Shown: positions 22,347 to 33,798, numbered from the stretch's first letter. The stretch is DNA of 64,000 nucleotides from Lineus longissimus (GCF_910592395.1 NC_088326.1:501001-565000); one strand, 5' to 3'. Notes: generated by a model not told the origin, from the letters alone. Program-made: numbers and translations.

Positions 22347-23782
22347 TTACTAGTACCACCACCCCTATTTAGGTTTGGACAGTCCTTCTTGAAATGTGAA
22401 ATGTCGCCGCATTCATAACATCTGCGTGGCTCCCCTTGCTGATTGCCCTGGAAACGTCTATACTCCCCATTCCTAACTGCGCCATTGTTAGTGTTACTAC
22501 TGTTGCTATGGTAACCGTTGCTACCACCCTGTTTGCCATAGCTACCACTCTGGGGTCTGGTAATGCTATCATTACCACTGTTTTGCCTGTTATACCTATT
22601 TCCATTACTGATATTCTCTCTCTTCTCTACTGCTTCAGCTAATCTCGTTATAACTCTACGCAACTCATCCATCTCTTTTCCGAGATCCCTTTCCCTGGGT
22701 TGTTCACCCACACCCCTCACTGGTAATGATGGCCTTTTGATGGCTACACTATTCCCATTTCTCTGCGCCTCTAACTTTTTAAAGGCTTCTACCTCCAATG
22801 CTACAATGATTGCCTCTTCTAACGTTTTAGGCTGGGATTGAAAAAGTCTCATTCTGATATCCTGGTCAGTGATGGCGTCTGAAAAATGTGTCCGAGCCAA
22901 CATATCTCTCTGACTTAATGACACTCCAGGGTATGCCAGGTTAGTCAGTCGCCTTACTGCCTGTCCGAGCTCTTTCAAACTCTCCTTTTCCCCTCTCACC
23001 CTAGCTCTGAGTTCTGCTAAGTGTAACTCCGGTCTCTGTTGTGGCCCAAACCTGAGGTTCATGATCTTTACTATTTCGTCATAGTTCTCAGAATAATCTA
23101 TTGGCAGATCAGATAGCACTTTCTGTGCTTGGCCCCTAAGACAAGCAACTAAATATATGGCTTTCTCAGCCTTGTCCCACCTGTTTATTTTAGAGACTGC
23201 CTCAAAATGATGGGCATAATCTAACCATGAACCCTCCCCGTTATACTTTTCAGGTAGCATGTTGGGCTTCCGTAGGCCTCTTGACTGTTCGTCTCTACCC
23301 ATACGTTCGTTACTAAGACCTGCATAGTTTCCCAGAGACTGTCCGTCTCTGTTCATTCTGTCATACCCGGGACTAAGATGCTGGTTAGGCATACTGTGTG
23401 CCTGTACATTATTCTGAGACTGTCCGTCTCCTTCCAAATTTCCATAACCGTGGTTAACGTAACGCTCGGTGTTACTCTGAGTCTCTCCGACTCTTACCGC
23501 ACTCCCATGTAAATGTTCACGGCCCTCACATCTAATACCACTAGTGTGAAACCGAAACTGTTCGTCTCTTTCTTGGCCTTGGGTATCCCCTGCAGCGCCG
23601 GCTGCACTGTGACCCTCCCCTGTTCTAACATTATACTGGTTGGGCCTAATTTCTAACTCATTTTGATCTCTATGAAGTGCCAAGAGATTGTTGGCTGCTG
23701 CCATCACATTATCGAACTCATTCCTCAAGTCTGAGTTCTGTTCACCCAAAAATGGCGCAGATCTGCTCGACCGAGTTGCCAT
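22322..23782 (-). CDS. gag: Retrotransposon Gag
   Basis: A 486-residue structural protein starting at the ATG at 23782, 76 bases after the 5' LTR. The first ~165 residues are low-complexity and rich in Asn, Gly and Arg. Residues from about 170 hold a retrotransposon-gag capsid-like region (KYNGEGSWLDYAHHFE onward). The C-terminus has one CCHC zinc knuckle, CYECGDISHFKKDC, in an Asn/Gly/Arg-rich setting expected to bind RNA. The ORF ends in SEN and a TAA at 22322. It would assemble the virus-like particle. It is intact. Confidence 0.92.
   Translation of the reverse strand: MATRSSRSAPFLGEQNSDLRNEFDNVMAAANNLLALHRDQNELEIRPNQYNVRTGEGHSAAGAAGDTQGQERDEQFRFHTSGIRCEGREHLHGSAVRVGETQSNTERYVNHGYGNLEGDGQSQNNVQAHSMPNQHLSPGYDRMNRDGQSLGNYAGLSNERMGRDEQSRGLRKPNMLPEKYNGEGSWLDYAHHFEAVSKINRWDKAEKAIYLVACLRGQAQKVLSDLPIDYSENYDEIVKIMNLRFGPQQRPELHLAELRARVRGEKESLKELGQAVRRLTNLAYPGVSLSQRDMLARTHFSDAITDQDIRMRLFQSQPKTLEEAIIVALEVEAFKKLEAQRNGNSVAIKRPSLPVRGVGEQPRERDLGKEMDELRRVITRLAEAVEKRENISNGNRYNRQNSGNDSITRPQSGSYGKQGGSNGYHSNSSNTNNGAVRNGEYRRFQGNQQGEPRRCYECGDISHFKKDCPNLNRGGGTSNETKRSEN
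22323..22346 (-). promoter_or_regulatory. Gag-Pol overlap with possible -1 frameshift site
   Basis: The pol frame is open from 22346 and gag stops at 22322, leaving a ~24-base overlap. Just before the gag stop the gag-frame codons gaa aac shift to gga aaa after a -1 slip. This is a G-GAA-AAC context that only partly fits the classical X-XXY-YYZ heptamer. Confidence 0.4.
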
Positions 23783-23841
23783 ATTAACAACAATATATAT
23801 ATATAATTCCAGTCAAATTGTCTATTCCGATCACCTCAAAG

Positions 23842-23858
23842 CACTCTGCTGTCACCAA
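23842..23858 (-). other. Primer-binding site
   Basis: Directly after the 5' LTR the minus strand reads TTGGTGACAGCAGAGT. The TGG one base past the LTR end pairs with a tRNA CCA tail. The matching tRNA 3' end would be ...CTCTGCTGTCACCA, which I could not assign to a specific tRNA. Confidence 0.65.
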
Positions 23859-24707
23859 TGTCGCGGGCGTGTACTCTAAACGGTTCTACCTTGAGGTTCA
23901 CAGAATAAACTAACAGTAACACTTCAGTTAAAATGATATCAATCTATATAATTTGGCCAGTTCTTCACTGCGCCTTTAATTTCATACAGTTAATACGGAA
24001 ATACACCTTGACTTACAAATATATCTTCTTCACCAGACGAAACAACGGTATTCGACACGGACGCTTAATAAATCGAGACGAGACACAATGTGACTTCCCC
24101 ACACAACGTAACTTCTGAACTGACCCCGAAAATCCAGTGCAACTCCTTTTTATACTATGCAACAGAACCCCCCCGTAGAAATACGTCCCCCAACAGAACC
24201 CCCAAGGAAAAGCTATACAACCCCTTTAAAGATACGAAACTAAGACACCCCTTAAACATACGAACCCTCCAAAGGACCCCTATAAAACGACCCGGAAATA
24301 TAACCAACCCGACGCGCTAACAATAATAAACATTGGCACGTGGCCAACGTAGACGTCATACGGGAATTCCCTACGAATTTACATGCCAACAATAGAATCC
24401 ACAACGAGGCTCCCGCCATGTTTGCTAGCAGAAGAACAAAATAACATGCGTGACGGCGAGAGACAAAATGACATATAAATACCGTTTTAGCTGCAAGACT
24501 CATAGAACTTATATACAGACAGGTACAGATATTATAATAGCCTAACTAGGATGCTAACAAAAGTAGTGTCATGCCTTTGCGAAACCGCTACGCGCCCGCA
24601 AAGCGCATGACCAAAACCCTAACAATCTGGCATACTAAACGATGTACACTGCACTCAACTACAATCCATGCATACATTAATACATTACGAATATACAAAA
24701 CGCCACA
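23859..24707 (-). repeat. 5' LTR of the retrotransposon (promoter-bearing)
   Basis: 849 bases. A TATAAAAA box on the minus strand lies at 24147-24154, predicting RNA starts around 24115-24125. An ATTAAA polyadenylation-like hexamer lies at 23975-23980, downstream of that start, giving a plausible U3-R-U5 order. Confidence 0.9.
24147..24154 (-). promoter_or_regulatory. LTR TATA box
   Basis: TATAAAAA on the minus strand. The same box recurs at the equivalent place in the other LTR (16398-16405). Confidence 0.5.
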
Positions 24708-24711
24708 ATTC
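24708..24711. repeat. Target-site duplication, right copy (attc)
   Basis: Matches 16106-16109 on the other side of the element. Confidence 0.7.
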
Positions 24712-25009
24712 ATCTTGGGCGATATTTTGGTATTTTGAAAAGGTTGGGCTAGTCCAAAATGTGCTGATAGGGGGAGTGTTGCATGGGGTCTCATTTTTTG
24801 TTGGCAATCTTCAGAAATTTGAATGATTGGGCACGTTTTAAGGGGGAGAAAATGTCGGGTCAGCACGGGGGGGGGGGGGCAGTGTCGTGCTCGCTCCCGA
24901 TACTTCTCCGAGTAACACACATTACTGGCTTTAGAGGTCATCTGATCAATTCGATCAATTTCTACTATTGAAATGAATCGTTAGAAATGGTGTCATTCTC
25001 TACTTGCAG

Positions 25010-26060
25010 AAATGATGCCGCCCTAGAGAGAATGGTTCGCTCCCTCAGTCATCGCCAACAGCTCGAGGAAGAAAAACAACGACGACAACATCAACACACG
25101 CAAGGAATAATCCACACGAAATTTCCATGGATCGTACAAAACAACTCGCTACCAAATTACTTCCTAAGTCACAATAAAGATGGTGCTAAATATTCTGACT
25201 CTGTCGTCGTGTTCATGCATCAGCCACGTGCGGCAGGATTGGCGCTGAGGGAATGCATGGAGACGATTGCATTACAGCGCTCCCTGGCTATGTCACCAGT
25301 ACTAACAGACTCGGGGAGGCGCGATTGGGAAAATGGCGTCGGAACGGGGAATGATGCTTTAAAAAATCGTGTAGATATTCACCGCGGGAACTTTGCATTT
25401 GGAGTTTGCGATACCGTGACTAAACCGTGTTCGTATTTTATCATGATGCGTGAGCCCTGGCTGCGTGCGCTGTCAAGTTATCGTTATTGTAAGACTGCGC
25501 TGGCCGATGAGTGGTGTTCAGGAGAAAATGCAAATAAAATGTCGCTTCGCGAATGGATAGTGCATCAGGGGAGCGTTTTATTCCGTCTTCTCATCTATAG
25601 TTCACATTTCTGCCACAGTTTAGATGGTGGTGCTACCAGTACTAATAAAACCAATAATCGCCATTTACCCTGCTGGTTTGTGCAAAAACAAAGAATTGCA
25701 GATTTGACGAATTCGGACAAACACACCATTTTGGATTATGTGCTTGAGAACTTAGAAAAATGGTTTTCTGTGATCGGGATATATGAAGAGTTTGAAGACT
25801 CGATAAAATTATTCGAAGAAACTCTGACATGGCCTATGACGATGTGTCGCAGTCTTCAGCCGAGGAAATACTCATTCAGTTCTCGTGAGAGACGTGAAAA
25901 CTCTGTGTTGTTTTTGCCAGAGACGGAAGTAGCTTCATTGAAAGAGGACCCTGCCGTAAAAGCCGCTCTTGAAGCGGACGAGAAAATTTACAAAAAGGCG
26001 AAAAGTATCTTTTCACGCCAGAGACAAATATTGTTTAATAAAGTTGGTAAGGGTAGATGA
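25010..26060 (+). CDS. Sulfotransferase-like protein, large final exon
   Basis: About 350 residues in one exon preceded by a clean acceptor (ctacttgcag) at 25009. It resembles Golgi carbohydrate sulfotransferases that move sulfate from PAPS to glycans. SVVVFMHQPRAAGLALREC sits where the family has its 5'-phosphosulfate loop (typically PKTGGT), and FIMMREPWLRALSSYRYC sits where the 3'-phosphate motif (RDP..R..S.Y) lies. The order and ~75-residue spacing fit the sulfotransferase 2 type. The 5' loop lacks the usual Lys and Gly-Gly, so activity is uncertain. No membrane anchor is present in this exon; a candidate anchor exon lies at 12207-12271. The ORF extends in frame to an ATG at 24987, but I treat that part as intron. 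TGA ends it at 26060. The exact subfamily is not recognised. Confidence 0.7.
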
Positions 26061-26885
26061 GGTGAGGGCTCTTACAATACATGTATAGGATGGTTGGGCC
26101 CTCTGGGTTATTTGAAATTATGAAAACATCGCGCCTATTCTTTACTCTTAAAGATTAGGGGTAATCCATGATAATCAACATTTTCGAAAGAGTAATTAAA
26201 AGTATGATGACACTACAAGTTGGCAAATTTGCTAAGTTTCCTTTGGCAATAAACTGATTATCGCGTTTCCTGCCAACATTTCGTGGTCAATGCATGGTAG
26301 TTGAAATTTTCACAGTGTTTAAGTGAGCATTCTCGAAACTAAAACACCGGCAGAAATTTCCTGGTTTACAGTAATTTGTAGATAGTGCTGCCATCTAGGA
26401 ATGTGCTTACCGACTACACAGACATGTTGTTGAAAGATGTTATTTGCTGATAGAATACCAGTATTCATACTGCACATAATGCTATGCAATATTAGAGTAA
26501 GACTAAATGGTGTCAGCTAATAGTTTGTCTAATAGAGATTCCTTGGCATTTACAGCTCTTTGTGTACTGTCTCAGGACAGTACTGCTCACAATTGACCTA
26601 TCTCATTCATTGTTACTTGCAGCCCGTGTAGTGTGTTCTGAAAATTGAGCTTACGTGGAAAGGGCATTGTTGAAGTAAGGGTATCAGATACTCTGGTTTA
26701 ACCTGGGAGTGAGGTTAAACATCTCAGAAATTCTGTATTTGAAATGGCAATCATCATCTCCACAGTTTTTTTCCTAGGCATTGTCAACTCTATTTGTGTT
26801 GGGGCACTGTACAGTATAGTTGATAAAACTGTTTCAAGTTTGTAGATAAATGTTAAATATAAATAATAAATCAATAAAACGTTTG
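26061..26885 (+). other. Probable 3'UTR of the sulfotransferase-like gene
   Basis: No ORF of note. Clustered AATAAA hexamers at about 26863-26879 would suit the end of the transcript. Confidence 0.4.
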
Positions 26886-28560
26886 ATTTTGTTCTTTCTC
26901 ACCTCGGCAATCAGCATGCAACAATTTTTGCAAGGGTTGCCACCTCACCGAGTCAAGGTAAGCCACATCTCTGAGTGATACCAGCCTCAGGTTAGTGCTG
27001 CCTCTAAACTGGACCCGCCACAGACTATCTCGGTGAGGCTCGTCAGAAACAAAGAACAGGATGAGGGGAGAAGTCTAGCCAAACAACAACCTTGAGATCC
27101 TGTCAGTAACTTTACAGCTCATTCTGGCGAAGATAAGCCAAGACAAAGAGCTGTATAGGATTTCTCCTGGTATAGAACTTCCCCTTTAATCAAAGTGTCT
27201 TCACACATATACAGTAGAACCTCGCTATTAAGGCCACCCTCAAGACTGACAAGTGCTCTCCTAATAGAAAGGTGCCCAGATAAGCTGCGTTGCCCCCCTG
27301 CTTGATGAGAGATGCAAACGTACTTAAGTTGTTACCCAATTCAGTATTAATGTCTCATTGACAAAAGTCATTTCTGAAGGACGCGTCGGTACGTCCTCCA
27401 AGCTGATACATGTATATCCATATGACATTCATCTTCTCTGGTGCTGCCATCTGAGCTAAGAAAATGGAACTAGGCAATTACGAAAAATTAAAAATATCGC
27501 CCGTTTTTAGGGCGGGGAACGATTTACAGTTGGAACCCCTGAACCAGCTCCCTCAGATCCGTCATTCATCAAGTCAAAGCAAGTATGAACCTGGTTTAAT
27601 CTGTGGTTTATCTTATTAATATAATACACTACCCCGCAAGACCCTTACTGTGCAAATTCTCTCGGCATTACATCTATGGTGTTAACTCCACTTACGTAGC
27701 AGGTGCGTTGCAGGTCATTTGTCTATGCTGCCACCTCTTAGTGAGGACAATAACTAGTAGTCCCGGCATGAAATGTGGAAAATATTGACGCTGTTTACTT
27801 CTTCCTTGACACGTTGTAGTGAGTTTGCCACTGATGAGAATTGGGGGACCGAGGAAGAGGGAAATTCGATAAAATTAATCGGGATGTCTACTTTCAGTCA
27901 GGCCAGGTGTCAACATTGTCTCTGTGGCAGCAAGGCTGTGAACTGTCTTCTCTGTGGTCACGTCAGGTGTCTCACCCTCAGAGCTGGTGTTCTGATTTCA
28001 TGCAATCCCTTTATGAAAATGATCAGGTATTCACCATGTGAAAATGAGACATATTTTTCCTAAGGGTGGTGACAAGGTCCACCCTGTAGAAACATGGTGC
28101 ACTACGTTGGGAGAGTACACATCTAGATCAGACAGAGTACGCATAGTGAATGGGGCATGGCACTACCTAATGACGCAATGGACAGTCTCGGGAGTCTAAG
28201 AAAGTAAATCAGAGGCCAATGATTGATAGAAATGAAATAAAGAACACTGGACACAACCATGTATATACAAGTTTATCTATTTTCTGTTTCCAAAACTATA
28301 CTTACGTAATTTTGATATCATTTTCACCAGTTTATTATACAAGAAATAAGAATTAAAAGGACAGTTAGTGCGCAGAATTTTTTTTCATACCATACAATGG
28401 TCGGAGAGGCGATTGTTTTTTTCCTCAGGATGTTAGTTCCCCGGATGTTGCAATATAACAATAGACCTGTCCCCAATATGCATCAAAGCCTTAGCGGTTT
28501 ATAGGGTTTATACATAAAACAACAACAGCTGAACAACGAAGAGTATTCCTTTGCGCATGC
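26886..28560. other. Intergenic stretch, duplicated block noted separately
   Basis: No supported exon. A fragment of the 'acctcgctattaagg' dispersed repeat lies near 27205-27260, and a block shared with 37.5 kb lies at 27448-27886. AATAAA on the minus strand at 28331-28336 may end the CIMIP5-like transcript. Confidence 0.4.
27448..27886. repeat. Duplicated block, copy A
   Basis: Direct-orientation relative of 37531-37916, about 90% alike by eye through the shared parts. It contains a small hairpin (cgccc..gggcg) near 27499 and a ~46-base insertion (near 27793-27840) that copy B lacks. Confidence 0.75.
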
Positions 28561-30091
28561 TCAGTAGCAAATCAGATCGTCGCCCATTTTTCGTCGTCGC
28601 TTGTCCGAGTAAAATTTATATTCTAGATTTTGTATCCGCTGACCAATGTCCTTTTTTGTTCGGTAACCATAGTTACCGGCGTTTGTGTTAGGGAGTTCGT
28701 CGGTGAATTGTGAGATTTCTTCCTCCTGGACTGTCTTCACCTCCTTCGGCCTACCCTTGTCGTCGAATTCGGTCAGGAAACCCCAGTTCTCCTCCCTGAA
28801 AATGTTGCAGAAAGCGGGTAAAAGTTGAACCGCACCGACCAGTCGATGTCATGACAATGTTCAGTACAGTTCAGCTTTAATTATATCAAAATAATGATCA
28901 CTTCAGCTTTAAATTGGATGAATATGATTTGCAGACGTCGTGAAGCGGTGAATGCGCACCAGCCCCCCCCGCAAACACTTTTTTCTTTGATGACATTGCA
29001 GGAGGGTGCGAATTTGCGGCTTGTACAGTACAACTTCAGTGCAACAGCTTGGCACTAATGAACGAGCTCAGTGACATGTGCGAGGGGAGAAGTTACTGAC
29101 TCTGACATCTGAGGGAATACGCACCAATTTTTGAGTCCTCTTTTCTCGCCTTCAACCGCTTGCTTCCAAATGGTGTCCTGCCCCACCTGGTCACACTTGG
29201 CGTAGTCCCCCTGCGAGTAGTTGCGGCTCGCCTCCGGTATACTCTTCTTGGGGACGCAATTGTCGTGGTATTCACTGAGAGGAGGGGGGGGGGGGAGAGA
29301 AAAAGAATAAACGGTAATTAGAATTCAAAAATCTGTCCCAGAGTCTCTGTTCGTTCTGCGCGTTCCAAAAACTTCACGGGAAACACTAAGAATTGTGAAC
29401 ACTGAGACAGGTCGGGGTTTTTTCTATAAAAAGTGAGCACGGGTGAACCACGCCCACATTAGGTACCGAAAGCAAAACCAATTAACGGCATGTCGCAATT
29501 TGCATCAGATAATGTCAGTTGACGGACGAGGTGTTGACCGGTCGCCATGGAGAAACATAATGGCGCGAAACAAATAGAATGTATCTCTGCGGGAGGAATG
29601 CACGCCATTTCCTATTTCAATCCCTAGTGTACTAATCCATACGTGATGAAACCAATGTACAATACCTCGTCCATCCTGAGGAAATAGGTTCGCTTCGCCT
29701 CAGCGAACATTAACCCCCGATTTCATCAGGATGAGTTTTCACGCGTGCTCACCAGAATTATACCACAATAAACGACGAACTATACTTTCCAAAGGCAACG
29801 TCCCTTGGAAAGCTTTGACTTGTACGTTATGCAGTGTGAAACTAGCCATAAAGAGTACAATACTTGCAACTCTTGGACTATGTGAGGGAATATGACATTT
29901 TGAGACTGGAGAAACACCGAGATGACACTGGGACAATACTTAATGGCCTTGAAAAGAGGTCACAGCGACCTGAAGGTCAAGATCGATCGTCCCTAAAAAG
30001 CTGGAAATAGAACCATAGTGATTTAAACCTACCTCTTCTGATAATTCTGATAACTGAACATAACACCTGAAGGCATAGGTTGGTGCGCCAT
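28561..30091 (-). CDS. CIMIP5: Ciliary microtubule inner protein 5 (C2orf50)-like
   Basis: A small axonemal-type protein of 147 residues from three in-phase exons: 30033-30091, 29125-29274 and 28561-28795. The pattern IWKQAVEGEKRGLKNWEENW followed by GFLTEFDDKGRPKE, and later YKFYSDKRRRKMGDDL, parallels the human C2orf50 stretch QLWRELLEAERR..W..NWSFL.DYD..G..KEP and its ending MDFFF..GARKKKLEDQ, as I recall it (human 162 residues). The family lines the lumen of ciliary doublet microtubules. Start at the ATG at 30091, preceded by an ordinary leader. All junctions are canonical GT-AG. The gene structure is well supported; the family name is from memory. Confidence 0.75.
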
Positions 30092-31796
30092 TTTGGATGA
30101 GTTGTGTTTGAGGACAGTCTCAGTATGAAAACTTTGTCCGATGAAAGAGATGAAGTCTTCAAATTAGATTCCGTGTATCACCAGGAAGGCGCAAACTCCC
30201 TTCAAGAATCCAACTGACCAATATAACTCTCTCAATTACCGATATTAATCTCTTTTTTTACTGAAAAATTACGGCACCTTTTCCTTTCCGTTTTGATCTA
30301 AGTCATATGTACAGTATAATACTGAATATATAAGTATGTATACACCGTAGGCTCTGTTATTTCCTAGGCCTTTGGTTTCCAAGTCGGATTACTTTCGCTG
30401 CCGTTCCTTTTTTGGTTTCTCACCCCCACTGGCCAGATCAGGTGGTGATAGCCTTTGATTGACGCGCCACGGTGCTCTCAGTGGCGGGAAAAAACAACGC
30501 AAAGGGAGAGAAATTATGGGTAGAAATCTAACAAAAATGTGTCATAAAAGAACCAAGATGGCGTCCATCTCATGGATAATCCTTGGATTATGATTTGTCG
30601 GGAGAAAGCATGGCACATGACACAGGAAGAGCCAAGCTCCAAACGCTCCCAGTGGCCCGCCAGCTAGCGTCTCTCGTAAGAGGTTCAGATTCAGATATCC
30701 CAGTTGACCAATGGGCCAGAGACTTGTCAACGTGACACACAGACTTGAAAGTGATCCAGAGACCTTAAATGTGTGTCCTGATCCTGAAGTTGTTCTTAAT
30801 AATATTTTTATCCAAAATGTCTCAAGCTGTTTTTGACCTCCAGTAGAAATGCTCTCATTATTATTTGTCGATAATGCCCAACAGCTGTATCAGGCTGTTA
30901 GCGCCAAAATAAGAACGTCAAGAAATCAATGATTACATCGTCGACCAAAACAACACTGGTGTTTATATTCTGACGGCCATGATTGATCTGGTTGCCCTAG
31001 TGACGGGGAAGCTATGGCAGTTTCAGTTAACTCTCTGTGGTCATAGTTTGCTTGCTAGCGGATCAATGAAGTACACTGACTTCACTCGGAACGACAGTTG
31101 ATGTTTGGTAAATTTCTTCAATCACTGAATGAAGGAGACTGGTGAAAGAGTCTTGACTTTTGGTCGGAGTCAAAATCTTTGAAGACACGGACCTCCATAC
31201 CGAATGTTTCCCGAATTCCCGTTGAAAATTCCGGGGGTGCGCACAGACATTTGCACAGCGGCTTAAGACTTCTTCATAACCGTATAATGGTCTACTAAAT
31301 AAAGGACTGATAGCCTTTGTGTCCCGCTAACTCAAACTATTGGCCGACTATATGACTTATCTTGTTTATGTATGTGAATTACATGCCCTGGTTCACAGCA
31401 CGCAAGCCTATGCCAGTATAGTTCAAGAATCGACCACATGGGTCGTGATCTTTCAGAATACCACGTTCAATACCAATGGGGAGCAAAATCCAGCAAAATG
31501 TACCTTTTCTGCTTCCAATCAATGATATAGCCCAACCATATAGGCATTCAGAAGTTATAGCGGGATTTGCGGCCGCGAGTCTGGCAACCACGAAAACCGC
31601 GCCGTGACGTAACCTGCTTTTAATTCGTCGCCGCAAGGCTTCAGACGCGCCATCCTGATATTCAGTGCACCACTCGGCACGAATGACCGAGCAGTATTGT
31701 TTGTGAGGTGAGGAGCATGTGACTGACTCTGGTATTCTAGGATGCAGAATCCTATGAGGCAGTCGGGAAGGACCCGAAATGACAGGTTGACTTACC
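30092..31796. other. Stretch with no supported gene
   Basis: Only short ORFs are present. A hydrophobic 62-codon minus-strand ORF at 30542-30730 could be part of an unseen gene but has no clear splice sites. Confidence 0.35.
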
Positions 31797-31902
31797 TCGG
31801 TTGAGACGATTTCATATAATTTGGAATCAGCCTTGAGTCTGTCTCCATTTTGCGTTTTAAGTTTCCTCCAATGTATTTCGAAAAAATCTATGAAATCACC
31901 TG
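31797..31902 (-). CDS. Unassigned coding exon
   Basis: An exon-like stretch between acceptor cttcttccag and donor gag/gtaagt, open in only one frame. It encodes about 35 residues with the texture of real protein (DFIDFFEIHWRKLKTQNGDR, then LKADSKLYEIVSTE). I do not recognise the family. It may belong with the exon at 33.8 kb. Confidence 0.4.
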
Positions 31903-33798
31903 GAAGAAGATCAATATGAAGTCGAACTAAAATCGTGGCTGGAGCTCTTTCAATGTCGAATTCATGTTTGACGAGGTTTTGTATGAAGCCTGTCTAGTGC
32001 TTGTCCGATACCTTGTCGCGGTGAACCAGTTGGTACGCTTAGGTGACCCTGGAGGCGGCACCGAAAGTTCCAAACATGCCAGTGAGAAGCGAAATGAAAT
32101 CTAGATATTTTTTGAGATTAAGATTATCATCTACCGTCGTTTTATTCGTTAAGTTGGACTTAACCAGTATTGGAGCAAACTTTAGGGAATCAAAAAAAAA
32201 AACACCACTTTATCACGTCTTATTGTTAATCTGTTGTTTCATTGCCAAAAACTGAGGTTGAAAGGAATCAGCTGCATATTGAACATGGTCGCCAGAGTAT
32301 ACAATATGAAGGTCTACTTTATGATGCTCTAGTATTTTCAGGGGTGTGTCCAGGGGGTCTGACACGCTGCCTCCTTCCCGTGCAGAATAGCCTGAAACAT
32401 CATCCTGAGGAACAGGGGTGTGTGTTCGCTTCTGTGTGCATGGCCCGCTGGGAAGCTATCTTGTACTTTTTTATTTCAACTGTTATCGACACGAGCTTGC
32501 AATTACTGGTTATGCCAGGATATATCTAAAAGCAGGCCAATTATGAAGCGAAATGAACTATATCTTTGGAACTGGCTGCGATTTTGTCATCCCGCAATGG
32601 TGAACAAATTATGTTTATTCATTCACCAGAAAATTCATTAAGAACGCCCCGGTGAGGAACAGTTACTCATAACACAACCATAACAGCTTATTAGGTTCTA
32701 ATGAATCAAGTTTTGAATAGCTAACACAGACAACAATCTCACATCAGCTCTTTATGAAATCATTCTAGATTCTTCTCTGTTCTGGCGTTATCAGTGGTAT
32801 ATCACCGATGTGAAAAAAACTCGGTTAGTCACTGCATTTCTAAATTTATTAGAAACCTTCAGGAGAGAATAAATACGAGTTTTGTATGAGACAGTAGCCA
32901 ACTGCCTCAGGCTTATCTGGTTATCATGAAATATCCTACTGAGGAATGTATACTGCTTAGCTAGGCCTAATATCTATTTCACAGGCTTATATATTGGAGA
33001 CGAGACCAATATTAACCCTTTGTGGATGCGTGATGACTGATGTTTTAGAAGACATGGGATTACATATTTTAAAAGTGATTTTCTTAGTTGATGTTGATGT
33101 CACACGTTGAATCAGAATCAAATTATTCAAGTCCTTATCTATTTCATTTTAGTCCTTATCTGTTTAAATTTAGACCTCCACAACCTTTGAGAGAGTAGGG
33201 CCGGACACGTTTTCTAGGGCGATATTTTCTGCATTGGCTTTAGATGTATTTTGAAGCCAATAGATCAGTTGATCAGTTGCCTGGTCACAGCAATACACGA
33301 CGTGGTCATAATATTTTGCGTTAACCTTTCACTGAGCGCATGAATCATGGATTTCCTAGCTGTCATGTTTGTTACCATGAACCCCAAACTAACAGATGCG
33401 AAAATTGACTTACCTTTGCCTTAGCTGTTCGAACGTTTCGATTAGTCTGCCGATCAAATGGTACACTACCGGGGGTAATGTTTTTGGTCAACCAACAGGT
33501 TTCCATGGAAACCGAAGACGCTGTCAATTTCGGAACGTAGTGTCAGACGACGAAGAGCACGTCAATATTATTGAAATGTTATGAAATCTTCAAGTTTAGC
33601 GGTTCTGAAGATGTCTGCAGAATATATGCTAGAAACCCGTTATCCAGTGTGTCGTCAATGATATCCAACGGACAACTATATCATAACAGAGATTTAAATG
33701 TCGCCCAGAGTGTGTTTCAGCTCATTAATATTAATCAGAATGATATTTACCTTGATTAAATGTTGCCGCCTGGGTGATTCGCTCTTACGTACCGTGAA
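31903..33798. other. Stretch with only doubtful exon fragments
   Basis: Minus-strand fragments near 33410-33465 (before a good gtaagt donor; frames could read LIGRLIETFEQLRQ or TNRNVRTAKAK) and near 32050-32110 could be exons, but their phases do not chain cleanly. Nothing else was supported. Confidence 0.3.

Larger units (their letters stand above)
16110..24707 (-). mobile_element. Complete Ty3/Gypsy-type LTR retrotransposon with a third ORF
   Basis: An 8598-bp element transcribed on the minus strand. In element order it has: 5' LTR (23859-24707), primer-binding site, gag (23782-22322), pol (22346-17742, order protease, reverse transcriptase, RNase H, integrase, which defines Ty3/Gypsy), a C2H2 zinc-finger ORF (17691-17209), polypurine tract and 3' LTR (16110-16958). 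The LTRs start TG and end CA, show a constant 7749-base offset with no difference found by eye, and are flanked by attc. No stop or frameshift interrupts gag, pol domains or the third ORF, so the copy looks recent and possibly mobile. The zinc-finger ORF sits where errantiviruses and retroviruses carry env, and no env-like protein is present. Confidence 0.95.
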
